From NCBI GenBank assembly GCA_964405455.1, contig CAYOOA010000025.1, positions 1 through 29,659 of the forward strand: a DNA stretch of 29,659 nucleotides, written 5' to 3'. The DNA comes from CALESS01 sp964405455 (lineage in GTDB: Bacteria > Chloroflexota > Anaerolineae > Anaerolineales > Anaerolineaceae). A program made the position numbers and the translations under genes. Positions 22,961 through 29,659 of the stretch are shown in pieces (positions within the stretch are counted from its first letter, which is position 1; each line of letters opens with the position of its first letter). The notes beneath the pieces were generated by a model. It was not told the origin of the DNA and ran no database searches. It saw nothing but the letters and a program-made list of their open reading frames with translations.

Positions 22961-24337
22961 TTATTGCAGGCTGACAAGAACCAGGACCAGGCCGGTTCCC
23001 GATTCAAGACCTGTCATGGCTTTGCCGATGATGGCGCCCTGTGCCAGCAATCGGTCAGTGGCTTTCATTGCCAGGCCAGGCATGGAGCTGGTTGTAAGCA
23101 AGTCACCAGGGTGGATGGCTCCAGAGAATGCCTCAGCTTTGACATACACGCGGCCAGCCAGGGCAATCGCAACACCTTCCTGATCGGAGAGGGTGACACC
23201 GGGTTGGAGGTCGCCCGCACCGCTGACGATTCCAGCCACCAGGGGATCATAGGCACTGCTGGAGGGTTTAAGCTGTCCGGGGTGATCCGGATCGATCACC
23301 ATCAGTGTGCCTGGCTCGGGAGCATTAGTGGAGATGGAGAAACTTTCAGCCAGATCAGCTCCGGTAGAGTTTACCCCGCTTGTATAAATGTGCCCTGTAT
23401 TTGTAACTCGAAAAACTACGGCGGAATTATCCTGGTTAATGGCCCGGTAGGTATCGCCAGGGCCGGTATTCCTGGCTACTATGGAGGCATCTGCGCTATG
23501 ATTAATCCCGAAGATTGCGATGCCAGCCGGCGTTGAAGCGCCAGTATTCCCGTTTTCTGCATATAAAGCGGCATTGTAGACACCGGTGCTATTTTGAGTG
23601 TAAGCGTAAACGCCTTTCCCAGAATCACTCCATCCCTCAACACCGGATGAACCATAATAACCTGTCCCCATCACCCCTACTCCATTGTCGGCATAGGTGC
23701 GCCCCCAGATTCCCATCCCGGTTGAGCCAGTCGTTGTCAGGTAATATCCCCCATATACCCCTACTCCGTCCATCGAATTATAGACTTCACCAGTGACTGC
23801 CGCAGGGTTGCTGGTCTGGGTCGAATCGCTGACAACCTTCAAGATTTGATAATCCGTGCCTTCCACTTTGACCCCGGGCACAAGGCCTGCCGCGTAAGGT
23901 ACGGCTGTGATCCATTGGCGGGGGGTGAGAGTGGTGTATGAACCTGCTCCGGTTGGGCAACGGACAGCAATTTCAAGCCACCGAAGGGCGCCACTAAATG
24001 CAGCAGAACCGAAAAGATTGCTGGAATTGAGTGTAACCGTAAATAAACCGCTCGAAACACTCACTCCTGTCAATTCTTCAGTGGCACCAATTTGGATGCC
24101 GGAAGTGCTGGAATCCCACAAAGAGAATTTAAAATCACAAGTGCCAGAAATAGGAGCGCTAAAATCCTTAAGCATACCCTGGTAGGTGATCGTGGGGATC
24201 ATTTCACCTGGCCCACCACCCCCTTTGATTTCACCAGGTTGGTTATCCTGGGCATGCCCAGTTTGATTGCCGGCAACGAGCAGCAAGGCAAAAACGACCA
24301 GGACTGAGACAATTGTACAAGCCCTCAGTGCTTTCAT
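22961..24337 (-). CDS. Secreted 'YQG' surface protein
   Basis: 458 aa. Signal peptide MKALRACTIVSVLVVFALLLV with a probable cut after GHA (about 30). The N-terminal domain begins ITYQGMLKD and continues with GTCDFKFSLWDSSTSG, a motif seen at the start of many bacterial extracellular and tail-fibre-like proteins. The middle is Gly/Ser/Thr-rich with repeated short blocks (GVGVYGGYYL, GVGVMGTGYYG, GKGVYAYTQ), suggesting a repetitive beta structure. The C-terminal domain holds HPGDLLTTSSMPGLAMKA and GAIIGKAMTGLESGTGLVLVLVSLQ, a conserved ending in this group. No enzyme signature is visible; adhesion or surface decoration is inference. ATG 24337 is preceded by CAAGGAGATG. Confidence 0.8.
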   Translation of the reverse strand: MKALRACTIVSVLVVFALLLVAGNQTGHAQDNQPGEIKGGGGPGEMIPTITYQGMLKDFSAPISGTCDFKFSLWDSSTSGIQIGATEELTGVSVSSGLFTVTLNSSNLFGSAAFSGALRWLEIAVRCPTGAGSYTTLTPRQWITAVPYAAGLVPGVKVEGTDYQILKVVSDSTQTSNPAAVTGEVYNSMDGVGVYGGYYLTTTGSTGMGIWGRTYADNGVGVMGTGYYGSSGVEGWSDSGKGVYAYTQNSTGVYNAALYAENGNTGASTPAGIAIFGINHSADASIVARNTGPGDTYRAINQDNSAVVFRVTNTGHIYTSGVNSTGADLAESFSISTNAPEPGTLMVIDPDHPGQLKPSSSAYDPLVAGIVSGAGDLQPGVTLSDQEGVAIALAGRVYVKAEAFSGAIHPGDLLTTSSMPGLAMKATDRLLAQGAIIGKAMTGLESGTGLVLVLVSLQ

Positions 24338-24650
24338 ATTTCATCTCCTTGAAAAGGTATTGGGAATTAATAAAATCATTATAGGACAAAAAGCAGAGAA
24401 TAGATTAAAAATATTAATCTTTAATCGAAATTATGGTTAATTAAATCTTGGCCTTAAGGAACCCATCTTTCTTGCATGGGGGGTAAATTTTACTTAGCCA
24501 ATCAGGTCGGACCAGGAGTGACCTAAAATCAGTTGACTAGACCGGATGCACCCTGACCCTGAGAAAGTGTGCAGGGATTTGAAATGTCAAAATTGATTAA
24601 TTTTACGAGTGGGATGTAAAAAGCGATCCATAAAAAACTTTGCAGTGATT
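24338..24650. other. AT-rich intergenic region
   Basis: 313 bp without a credible gene. A TATAAT at 24378-24383 (minus strand) can serve as -10 for the secreted protein gene, with no good -35. AGATTAA/TTAATCT (24402-24420) is a weak AT inverted repeat. The right part shows only short unconvincing palindromes and no clear terminator for the NUDIX gene. Confidence 0.6.
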
Positions 24651-25073
24651 TCACTTTTTTCTTAGCCAGTGTTCCAGGTTAATCCGTGAAATCATCGTCA
24701 GGTCGGGTGGGACATCATGCGGATCAAACCAGCCGATTTCACTGCATTTGCCTGGCTCGCGGATGACCGGTTCACCCCGGGTGATGCGGCACAGATAGGT
24801 GGGGGAGACCCAATGCTGACCTTCCTCCGGCAGGATGTGATCAACGACATCCAGCAATTGACCAACTTCGATTTCTACGCCATATTCCTCGTAAATCTCT
24901 CGACGCAGGGCATCGACCAGCTTCTCCCCGAACTCCACGCTGCCCCCGGGGAATTCCCACAAGCCGCGCTCGTTTTTGGCCAGCGGTCCGCGGCGGGCCA
25001 TGAAGATTTTGCCAGCATCATTGATAATCAAGGCGCCAACGCCGACGCCGATGTAATCCACACCTCTTTTCAT
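24651..25073 (-). CDS. NUDIX hydrolase
   Basis: 140 aa from ATG 25073; the frame extends to 25112 but that would overlap the upstream GNAT gene, whose stop is two bases before this ATG. The NUDIX box is intact: GGSVEFGEKLVDALRREIYEEYGV, matching Gx5Ex7REUxEExGU. A preceding WEFPGG is typical of MutT-like members. The family hydrolyses nucleoside diphosphates linked to other moieties with Mg2+; the substrate here cannot be told, though a nucleotide-sanitising or pyrophosphatase role is usual. It is the last gene of a three-gene operon. Confidence 0.88.
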   Translation of the reverse strand: MKRGVDYIGVGVGALIINDAGKIFMARRGPLAKNERGLWEFPGGSVEFGEKLVDALRREIYEEYGVEIEVGQLLDVVDHILPEEGQHWVSPTYLCRITRGEPVIREPGKCSEIGWFDPHDVPPDLTMISRINLEHWLRKK

Positions 25074-25075
25074 GC

Positions 25076-25624
25076 TTACTCCGATTCTTCTGCGGGATGC
25101 AAGGCTCGCCATTCATCTTCCAAAATGGCCATGGCCCAGGTGTTCCAGTAACCGTTGCCGACTTTCATCTGCTGGCGCAGATAGCCTTCCCGGCGAAAAC
25201 CGGCGCGTTCGTAGCAGTGAATGGCGGGCTGATTGAAATCATACACATGTAAATTGACCCGATGCAGGTGAAGCTGATCAAAGGCCACCTGCAGGGTTGC
25301 CAGTGTCATGGCCAGGCCAATTCCCTGACCGCGTTGAGAGGGATTGACCAACACACGGGAGAGGGTGGCTGAGAAGCTGCGGAAATCCAGGTTGTTCAGT
25401 TCTATGTGGCCAAGGACGGCGCTTGAATCCGCAGCCACGGCTTTGAAGATCCTGCGGATGGGCGGCTGTATCAGGCCGGATTGTTGATACTCGCTCAGGG
25501 CTGCCCGGCTTAACGGCCAGGTGAAATATGGGCCCGACCACTGGACCATGGCCGATTCGTCCGGGATCCACTTCACCAGGTATTCGATATCCGCAGGCTC
25601 AAATGGTTTTAACTGCAGGTTCAT
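25076..25624 (-). CDS. GNAT-family N-acetyltransferase
   Basis: 182 aa from ATG 25624. The frame extends upstream to 25732, but this ATG overlaps the upstream gene stop as ATGA, a classic coupling. The GNAT core shows VLVNPSQRGQGIGLAMT (acetyl-CoA pyrophosphate-binding motif A), then LHVYDFNQPAIHCYERAGFRREG (motif B). The overall layout is like RimJ/RimL-type acetyltransferases, which acetylate protein N-termini, antibiotics or amino sugars. The substrate is unknown. It sits between a MurG-like glycosyltransferase and a NUDIX protein. Confidence 0.86.
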   Translation of the reverse strand: MNLQLKPFEPADIEYLVKWIPDESAMVQWSGPYFTWPLSRAALSEYQQSGLIQPPIRRIFKAVAADSSAVLGHIELNNLDFRSFSATLSRVLVNPSQRGQGIGLAMTLATLQVAFDQLHLHRVNLHVYDFNQPAIHCYERAGFRREGYLRQQMKVGNGYWNTWAMAILEDEWRALHPAEESE

Positions 25625-26697
25625 TTCACCTCCAGCATCCCGGCAATGAATTGGGCGGCCGGGAGGGCGCCATTTTGCTCTTGTGCTGGCTTCGGCCGGA
25701 TGGACAAAAGGTGATCCAACATGGATTGCCAATGCCCGGCTTGGAAATCATCTTCCTCGATTCTAAATCCATTCAGCCTGTGCAGGATAAATTCCTCCAG
25801 CACCGGTGCTTCACGGAAAGTCTTGCGGGGGACGAAACCAAACGGGATACCCGCCTGGCAGACCTCGGCAATCGTGGAATAACCCGCCTTACCGACAATG
25901 GCATCCGCGGCTGCTACGAGGTCAGGATGAAAGATGGGTGTGTGAAAGGGGAGGTGGATCTGATTTGCCTGGACCCGAAAGTGTTTGGCAGCCCCTGGAA
26001 TGACAAAGCGTAAACCAGGCAGATCCGGCAGGTGATGGATGAAAGTTGCCTTGCCCTGGATGCCGCCCAGTGAAACCAGGACTGCTTTTTCGCCATCCTG
26101 CAGGCCAAGCAATTGACGAGTTTCAGTGCGGCTTCGTTGAGGTTTGCGGGCGATGGGTGGAACACTCAAATCCGGGGATCGCCAATCCGCACAGTACGGC
26201 CGGGCCTGGACGTGATGGGTGGCGGATAGAAAAACCTGCCGCAAATAGTCAATGATGGGCTGGAAAGCAGGCGCAGATTGCGTATAGGCTTGATAAATCC
26301 AATCCCAGGTGAAGTTTTCGATCAGTATGGACGGCAAACCAACTTCGCGGGCAGCTGCAATCCCCAACGGAGAAATGTCGCACATCACCAGCTGACATTC
26401 CAATTGCCTGAGATGCTTGGCGATGGAAAGATCAAAGGGAATAAAGTTGTTCAGAGTCTGCAGGGTGGCCGGCAAATCCTCGGAAATAGCCGAGGATTGA
26501 ACCAGGCCGATATCCGATTGAAATTCGTGAATTTCAAATCCACCCGGCAGGGAATCCTGGAAAAACCAAACCGGCACCCGGGTGAAAATGTGTACATTCA
26601 AGTCCGCAACTTGGTGTTGTAATTCCGCCAGGATCGCGCAAGAGCGGGCGGCATGGCCAAATCCATGGGGGGAGATGAAGCAAGCGATTGAAGGCAT
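25621..26697 (-). CDS. MurG-like glycosyltransferase (GT28/GT-B type)
   Basis: 358 aa from ATG 26697; the frame runs up to 26748, but ACFISPHGFGHAARS at the start is the conserved N-terminal glycine-rich loop, so the later ATG is chosen. The C-terminal half has VLVSLGGIQG and ADAIVGKAGYSTIAEVCQAGIPFGFVP, the nucleotide-sugar-binding region of GT-B enzymes. It is distinct from true MurG in length and motif spacing, and similar proteins occur next to sugar-modifying genes. Acceptor and donor cannot be named. It starts an operon with the GNAT and NUDIX genes; the hairpin at 26707-26738 isolates it from the DUF4342 gene. Confidence 0.75.
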   Translation of the reverse strand: MPSIACFISPHGFGHAARSCAILAELQHQVADLNVHIFTRVPVWFFQDSLPGGFEIHEFQSDIGLVQSSAISEDLPATLQTLNNFIPFDLSIAKHLRQLECQLVMCDISPLGIAAAREVGLPSILIENFTWDWIYQAYTQSAPAFQPIIDYLRQVFLSATHHVQARPYCADWRSPDLSVPPIARKPQRSRTETRQLLGLQDGEKAVLVSLGGIQGKATFIHHLPDLPGLRFVIPGAAKHFRVQANQIHLPFHTPIFHPDLVAAADAIVGKAGYSTIAEVCQAGIPFGFVPRKTFREAPVLEEFILHRLNGFRIEEDDFQAGHWQSMLDHLLSIRPKPAQEQNGALPAAQFIAGMLEVK

Positions 26698-26706
26698 GGT
26701 GAAATG

Positions 26707-26738
26707 AAAGCCAGGCGCCTGGTGGAGCGCCTGGCTTT
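26707..26738. terminator. Hairpin terminator between DUF4342 and glycosyltransferase genes
   Basis: A 12-bp perfect stem (AAAGCCAGGCGC 26707-26718 with GCGCCTGGCTTT 26727-26738), eight-base loop. On the minus strand it follows the DUF4342 stop and ends in GGCTTTCATTTC, a short U-tract; the plus strand has the longer T run. Confidence 0.6.
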
Positions 26739-26751
26739 TTCTGTTCACTTT

Positions 26752-27042
26752 TTAGGATTGGGGCGGTTCTTCGGGCTTGGCTTCGGATGCCGCTGGAGCT
26801 ACTTTTTCGACGATGATGGTGAAATTGGCAGCCAGGGCAGCGATGGCGCCCACGGCAGCCCAGACAGGCAGCAAAACAGCTCCGACCACGCCCAGGGTCA
26901 GGGGGATTTCAATCAGGGTTTCGCCCTTGTCATTCTTGATGATGACCCGGCGAACGTTGCCCTCGTGGAGGATCTCCTTGAGCTTGGAGAGAAGCTTGTC
27001 GCCATCGACTTTAAATTCTTCAAAACGAACTTTATCATCCAT
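26752..27042 (-). CDS. DUF4342 family protein
   Basis: 96 aa. The N-terminus FEEFKVDGDKLLSKLKEIL and the following NVRRVIIKNDKGETLIEIP match the DUF4342 family. A hydrophobic stretch (about 48-75, LGVVGAVLLPVWAAVGAIAALAANF) forms one or two membrane helices, and the tail is Ala/Pro/Glu-rich. Function is unknown; similar proteins are small and often next to membrane-stress genes, and here the next gene, divergent, encodes a PspC-domain protein. A TATAAT at 27075-27080 on the minus strand serves as -10. Confidence 0.8.
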   Translation of the reverse strand: MDDKVRFEEFKVDGDKLLSKLKEILHEGNVRRVIIKNDKGETLIEIPLTLGVVGAVLLPVWAAVGAIAALAANFTIIVEKVAPAASEAKPEEPPQS

Positions 27043-27145
27043 CTTTGTTTCTCCTGCATTCCTTGAATAATTTGATTATACCCATTCCAGGCCATTTTGC
27101 TGCAACCAAACCACAGATTTTCCGTATATTTATTGGAAAGGAAAA

Positions 27146-27352
27146 ATGACCATGAATGACGAAGTGAAACGATTGTATCGCTCCCGCAGTGACCGGATGA
27201 TCGGCGGGGTGTGTGGTGGGTTGGGCAAATTCCTGGGGCTGGATCCGACCGTGGTGCGGCTGTTGTTTGTGCTGCTGCAGTTCCTGTTCCCTGGCACGCT
27301 GGTGGGATACCTGGTGCTGCTCCTGATCGTCCCCGAAGAGCCGATGGCTTAA
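27146..27352 (+). CDS. PspC-domain membrane protein
   Basis: 68 aa. RLYRSRSDRMIGGVCGGLGKFLGLDPTVVR is the PspC domain, followed by a hydrophobic helix (LLFVLLQFLFPGTLVGYLVLLLIVP). PspC proteins are involved in the phage-shock/membrane-stress response; the small stand-alone form is common. ATG 27146 is preceded by GGAAAGGA, and an ATG two codons later is possible. It converges on the GT2 gene across a shared hairpin. Confidence 0.9.
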   Translation: MTMNDEVKRLYRSRSDRMIGGVCGGLGKFLGLDPTVVRLLFVLLQFLFPGTLVGYLVLLLIVPEEPMA

Positions 27353-27382
27353 AAAATTCATCAAGAATCGCATTAGCAAAAA

Positions 27383-27412
27383 GAAACGGCGCAGGCTATG
27401 CTGCGCCGTTTC
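27383..27412. terminator. Bidirectional hairpin between pspC-like and GT2 genes
   Basis: A 12-bp perfect stem (GAAACGGCGCAG 27383-27394 with CTGCGCCGTTTC 27401-27412), loop GCTATG. It lies between convergent stops at 27352 and 27416. The U-tracts are short on both strands. Confidence 0.7.
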
Positions 27413-27415
27413 CTG

Positions 27416-28090
27416 TTATATCAACCTGGCAGTGCGTTTACGGGTGGCCAATACCACTCGCATAAAGTTGAGCCCGTGATGCAAGGGATGAATGTGGCTT
27501 TTCTCGCCGGCATAGATGGTTGAAATCGGAACCCAGTCCAACTTGTAGTTTCGCTCGGCGCATACCACCACCATTTCAACTTCCAGCTCGAATCCGCTTT
27601 CACGGCTTTGCAGCATGGCCTCCATCAGCCGGGCGCTGATCAGTCGATAGCCGGATTGATTATCGAGAATGGGTTGACGGATGGCCCAGGAGAAGAGTGC
27701 GCCGCCTATGGTATTGGCTGCCTTGCGAACGAAGGGCATTTTGTCAAAATCCCGCCGGCCGATGATCAAGTCGGCCCGGGATTCAGAATATTTTTGAAGG
27801 AAAGGTGGGATTTCAACTGGAAGATGCTGACCATCGGCATCCAGCGTGACGACGGCTTCTAAGCCGGCTTCAAGTGCTGACAGGAAACCTGCCTGCAATG
27901 CGCGCCCCTTGCCCTGGTTGGGAACCTGGCGGATGACTTTAGCCCCTGCGGATTCTGCCAGGGCTGCCGTTTGATCGCTCGAGCCGTCATCCACGACCCA
28001 GACAGGCAAGTGCTGCTGGGCTCCCTGGATTACTGGCAGTATCCGCTGGGCTTCGTTGTAAGCAGGAATGAGGGCGACAATGCCGGGCAT
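27416..28090 (-). CDS. Glycosyltransferase family 2
   Basis: 224 aa. The GT-A signature is clear: ALIPAYNEAQRILPVI at the start, WVVDDGSSDQT, then VTLDADGQHLP with the DxD-like metal site, and the GFELEVEMVV region. It resembles dolichyl/polyprenyl-phosphate sugar transferases, but lacks the C-terminal membrane helices of many of them. It should act on lipid-linked or surface sugars in the cytoplasm or at the membrane; donor and acceptor unknown. It is third in an operon with the cyclophilin and DUF952 genes (2-bp gap). Confidence 0.9.
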   Translation of the reverse strand: MPGIVALIPAYNEAQRILPVIQGAQQHLPVWVVDDGSSDQTAALAESAGAKVIRQVPNQGKGRALQAGFLSALEAGLEAVVTLDADGQHLPVEIPPFLQKYSESRADLIIGRRDFDKMPFVRKAANTIGGALFSWAIRQPILDNQSGYRLISARLMEAMLQSRESGFELEVEMVVVCAERNYKLDWVPISTIYAGEKSHIHPLHHGLNFMRVVLATRKRTARLI

Positions 28091-28092
28091 AT

Positions 28093-28440
28093 CTATTTCA
28101 ATCCTTCCGGCAGGTGAAATAGACCGTCCGGGCTGACTTGCAGATCGACCACATCCACGACGGCATCCAGGTTAAGCGGGCCGTAGATGTGAGGGAAGTC
28201 GTCGTCCACGTCCACAGCTTCTTCCATCTTTAATTCGCTGGTCAAGCGGTATGGATCAATCACCAGGATGACCAGGTCGGAATGCCCGGCATAAAATTTG
28301 TTGGCCACCCGCTCCAGTTGGTGTGCCAGAGAGCAATGGATGAAGCCCTGGCTTTTCAAACTCGGGGCGGTGTATTGGCCGGCGGTCCTGGCTGCCTGCC
28401 ATTCCGGCAGTGTGGTGATGTGGAGAATGGAGTGGGACAC
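28093..28440 (-). CDS. DUF952 family protein
   Basis: 115 aa. ILHITTLPEWQAARTAGQY, then GFIHCS and the segment FPHIYGPLNLDAVV, match the DUF952 family, small cytoplasmic proteins of unknown function related to ADP-ribose-binding or hydrolase folds. The conserved HCS and HIYGPL residues look like a functional pocket. It sits 3 bp after the cyclophilin stop and 2 bp before the GT2 start, so it belongs to that operon. Confidence 0.85.
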   Translation of the reverse strand: MSHSILHITTLPEWQAARTAGQYTAPSLKSQGFIHCSLAHQLERVANKFYAGHSDLVILVIDPYRLTSELKMEEAVDVDDDFPHIYGPLNLDAVVDVVDLQVSPDGLFHLPEGLK

Positions 28441-28443
28441 GAT

Positions 28444-28929
28444 CTACGACTCCGTAACGATCACCTTGATCATTTTGTCACCCTGGCGGATCTTATCCAC
28501 CACGTCCGCGCCGGAAGTGACTTTTCCAAACACGGTGTGACGGCCGTTCAAGTGCGGTTGGGGGGAATGAGTGATAAAGAATTGGCTGCCGTTGGTGTTC
28601 GGGCCGGCATTCGCCATCGAGATTACCTTGGCCTCATGTTTGAGAGGATTGCCAAAAGTTTCATCCTGGAAGCGGTAACCCGGGCCACCGCTGCCGGTGC
28701 CAGTGGGATCACCACCCTGGATGACGAAATTGGGGATAACGCGGTGGAAGGATACGCCGTCATAGAATCCTTCGCGGACGAGGAAGACAAAGTTGTTGAC
28801 GGTGATGGGCGCATGGACTGGATAAAGCTCCAATTCGATGGTGCCGCGATCTGTTTCCATGGTCACTTTGTAAGATTTCTTGACATCAATTCCCATCGCC
28901 GGAGGGTTTTTCCATTGTTTGGCTGGCAT
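28444..28929 (-). CDS. Peptidyl-prolyl cis-trans isomerase, cyclophilin type
   Basis: 161 aa. The cyclophilin signature is complete: GVSFHRVIPNFVIQGGDP (active-site Arg in FHR, Phe in NFVIQ), PGYRFQDET, then MANAGPNTNGSQFFITHSP and LNGRHTVFGKV. It is a cytoplasmic form with no signal peptide; residues 1-20 are a short extension before the core (VTMETDRGTIELELYP). It speeds proline isomerisation during protein folding. The first gene of an operon, with a TGTTATAAT extended -10 at 28967-28975. Confidence 0.95.
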   Translation of the reverse strand: MPAKQWKNPPAMGIDVKKSYKVTMETDRGTIELELYPVHAPITVNNFVFLVREGFYDGVSFHRVIPNFVIQGGDPTGTGSGGPGYRFQDETFGNPLKHEAKVISMANAGPNTNGSQFFITHSPQPHLNGRHTVFGKVTSGADVVDKIRQGDKMIKVIVTES

Positions 28930-28966
28930 TCTTTATTTTCCTTTCAATTATGGATGCATTTTCTGG

Positions 28967-28975
28967 ATTATAACA
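28967..28975 (-). promoter_or_regulatory. Extended -10 promoter of the cyclophilin operon
   Basis: On the minus strand TGT-TATAAT is an extended -10 (TGnTATAAT), placing initiation about 30 nt before the cyclophilin ATG at 28929. An AAAGGA ribosome binding site lies close to the ATG. Confidence 0.55.
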
Positions 28976-28982
28976 TCCGTGA

Positions 28983-29324
28983 TTAACCGCGGATGAAATG
29001 GGGCATGTCAAACGGGATTTCAAGGGAGATCTCGACCAGGCCGGCAAATTCTCCATCCTGAAACCAGGGTGTCTGGTAAATCAACTTCTTGATGCCCTTC
29101 TTTTCAATCGTATAGACGTTCGGTTGGCGGGTGCGCATGATCTCGGCCAATTTACGGCGTGATTCCTCAGAGTGACAATCCATCAAATTCCGGCCGATCA
29201 AGTCGCGACCGCCGTCATCGGCAAAGATGGCCGCAGATTTATCGTTCATGTATAGAATGATGCCGGTGGAATCGCAAATGGTGACGCCGCCGGGGATTTC
29301 CCTGGCCCAATCAAAGATTTCCAT
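28983..29324 (-). CDS. Single PAS-domain protein
   Basis: 113 aa, essentially one PAS domain: PGGVTICDSTGIILYMNDKSAAIF, then LIGRNLMDCHSEESRRKL, and the final strand WFQDGEFAGLVEISLEI. No kinase, cyclase or helix-turn-helix is attached, so it could be a small ligand or redox sensor acting through a partner. C17 and C50 are the only cysteines. A TATAAT at 29365-29370 (minus strand) is a plausible -10. Function unknown beyond signal sensing. Confidence 0.82.
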   Translation of the reverse strand: MEIFDWAREIPGGVTICDSTGIILYMNDKSAAIFADDGGRDLIGRNLMDCHSEESRRKLAEIMRTRQPNVYTIEKKGIKKLIYQTPWFQDGEFAGLVEISLEIPFDMPHFIRG

Positions 29325-29438
29325 GCCTGGCTCCCAAATGTAAATTTTGCCTTACGGCTTGCTGATTATACTGTATTGACGAGGTGCGCAACCAGAAAAC
29401 CGATCTTTATCAGTTCCAATTCTATGGAATTTATCCAG

Positions 29439-29471
29439 AAGGAGGTTTAAATTTGGTATTTAAACCTCCTT
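29439..29471. terminator. Hairpin after rsgA
   Basis: A perfect 14-bp stem (AAGGAGGTTTAAAT 29439-29452 with ATTTAAACCTCCTT 29458-29471), loop TTGGT. It lies 20 bp beyond the rsgA stop. No U-tract follows, so it may act as an RNA-stabilising hairpin rather than a strong terminator. Confidence 0.6.
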
Positions 29472-29491
29472 GCCAAGACGATCAATTCGTT

Positions 29492-29659
29492 TTACGACAG
29501 TAATTTCAGGTAATTCTCGTAACGGTGACGAGAGATGAAACCCTGTTCGACGCCCCGGCGGACTGAACAGCCGGGCTCGCCGTTGTGAAGGCAATCCGAT
29601 TGAAACTGGCATTGGCCAAGGAACCGGCGCATCTCCGGGAAACAGGCCGCCAGGTCGTA
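29492..29659 (-). CDS. rsgA: RsgA ribosome small-subunit GTPase, C-terminal fragment
   Basis: The last 55 codons of a gene entering from the right edge, stop TAA 29492-29494. The sequence has FPEMRRFLGQCQFQSDCLHN and GEPGC: the C-x5-C-x-H-x5-C zinc-finger pattern of RsgA, followed by the typical ending SRHRYENYLKLL. RsgA is a circularly permuted GTPase that helps mature the 30S ribosomal subunit. The GTPase domain is outside the window. Confidence 0.85.
   Translation of the reverse strand, partial: YDLAACFPEMRRFLGQCQFQSDCLHNGEPGCSVRRGVEQGFISRHRYENYLKLLS

Noticed and set aside
24402..24420. AGATTAA/TTAATCT inverted repeat
   Set aside because: Short, AT-only and within AT-rich spacer, so it is expected by chance.
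1..29659. CRISPR arrays, insertion sequences and prophage genes
   Set aside because: No regularly spaced repeats, transposase motifs or phage structural genes were found. The tail-fibre-like secreted protein has a signal peptide and no phage neighbours.

Overview
The window looks like a chromosomal scaffold piece from an anaerobic, mesophilic, GC-intermediate bacterium, most likely Chloroflexota class Anaerolineae. This is inferred from gene style: Thr/Pro-rich LysM surface proteins, a secreted protein ending in an FLPxVxR-type tail, 'YQG' secreted proteins, cysteine-rich GAF histidine kinases and a Hyb-type hydrogenase. No marker gene fixes the taxon. It is an assembled draft: a 100-N gap at 6896-6995 is flanked by an identical 55-bp sequence on each side.

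Layout. 1-3782: end of a thioredoxin reductase gene, a LysM/zinc-ribbon membrane protein, hemW, and a Tat-exported L,D-transpeptidase. 3850-8651 (minus): a membrane GAF/GGDEF diguanylate cyclase, then a NarL-type response regulator (interrupted by the gap) and its GAF histidine kinase. 8914-14297 (plus): a complete five-gene [NiFe] hydrogenase operon in the order small subunit, HybA-like ferredoxin, HybB-like membrane protein, large subunit, maturation protease. 14376-16513 (minus): glmS and tRNA-Pro(GGG). 16658-22372 (plus): tex followed by two half ABC exporters that together form an asymmetric heterodimer. 22630-24337 (minus): two secreted surface proteins. 24651-29659 (mostly minus): a MurG-like glycosyltransferase/GNAT/NUDIX operon, a DUF4342 protein, a PspC-domain protein (plus), a cyclophilin/DUF952/GT2 operon, a PAS protein and the C-terminus of rsgA.

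The main discovery candidate is in the hydrogenase large subunit. The reading frame is intact from 12113 to 13828 except for one in-frame TGA at 12299-12301, exactly where the second nickel-ligand cysteine of the N-terminal L1 motif (R-I-C-G-V-C) should be. A 6-bp hairpin with a CGTGC loop starts 17 nt after the TGA, with its apical loop 24 nt after it, which fits the general geometry of bacterial SECIS elements. TGA is a normal stop in neighbouring genes, so this is not a recoded genome. The hypothesis is a [NiFe] hydrogenase with selenocysteine at a bridging L1 ligand, whereas classical [NiFeSe] enzymes carry it at the terminal ligand of the C-terminal L2 motif. L2 here is an ordinary DPCxxC. 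The alternatives are a sequencing error or a recent nonsense mutation.

How the parts could work together: the hydrogenase is predicted to oxidise H2 outside the membrane and pass electrons through HybA/HybB to quinone. The divergent two-component system shares its upstream region and may control it, possibly through the cysteine-rich GAF domain. That link rests on position only.
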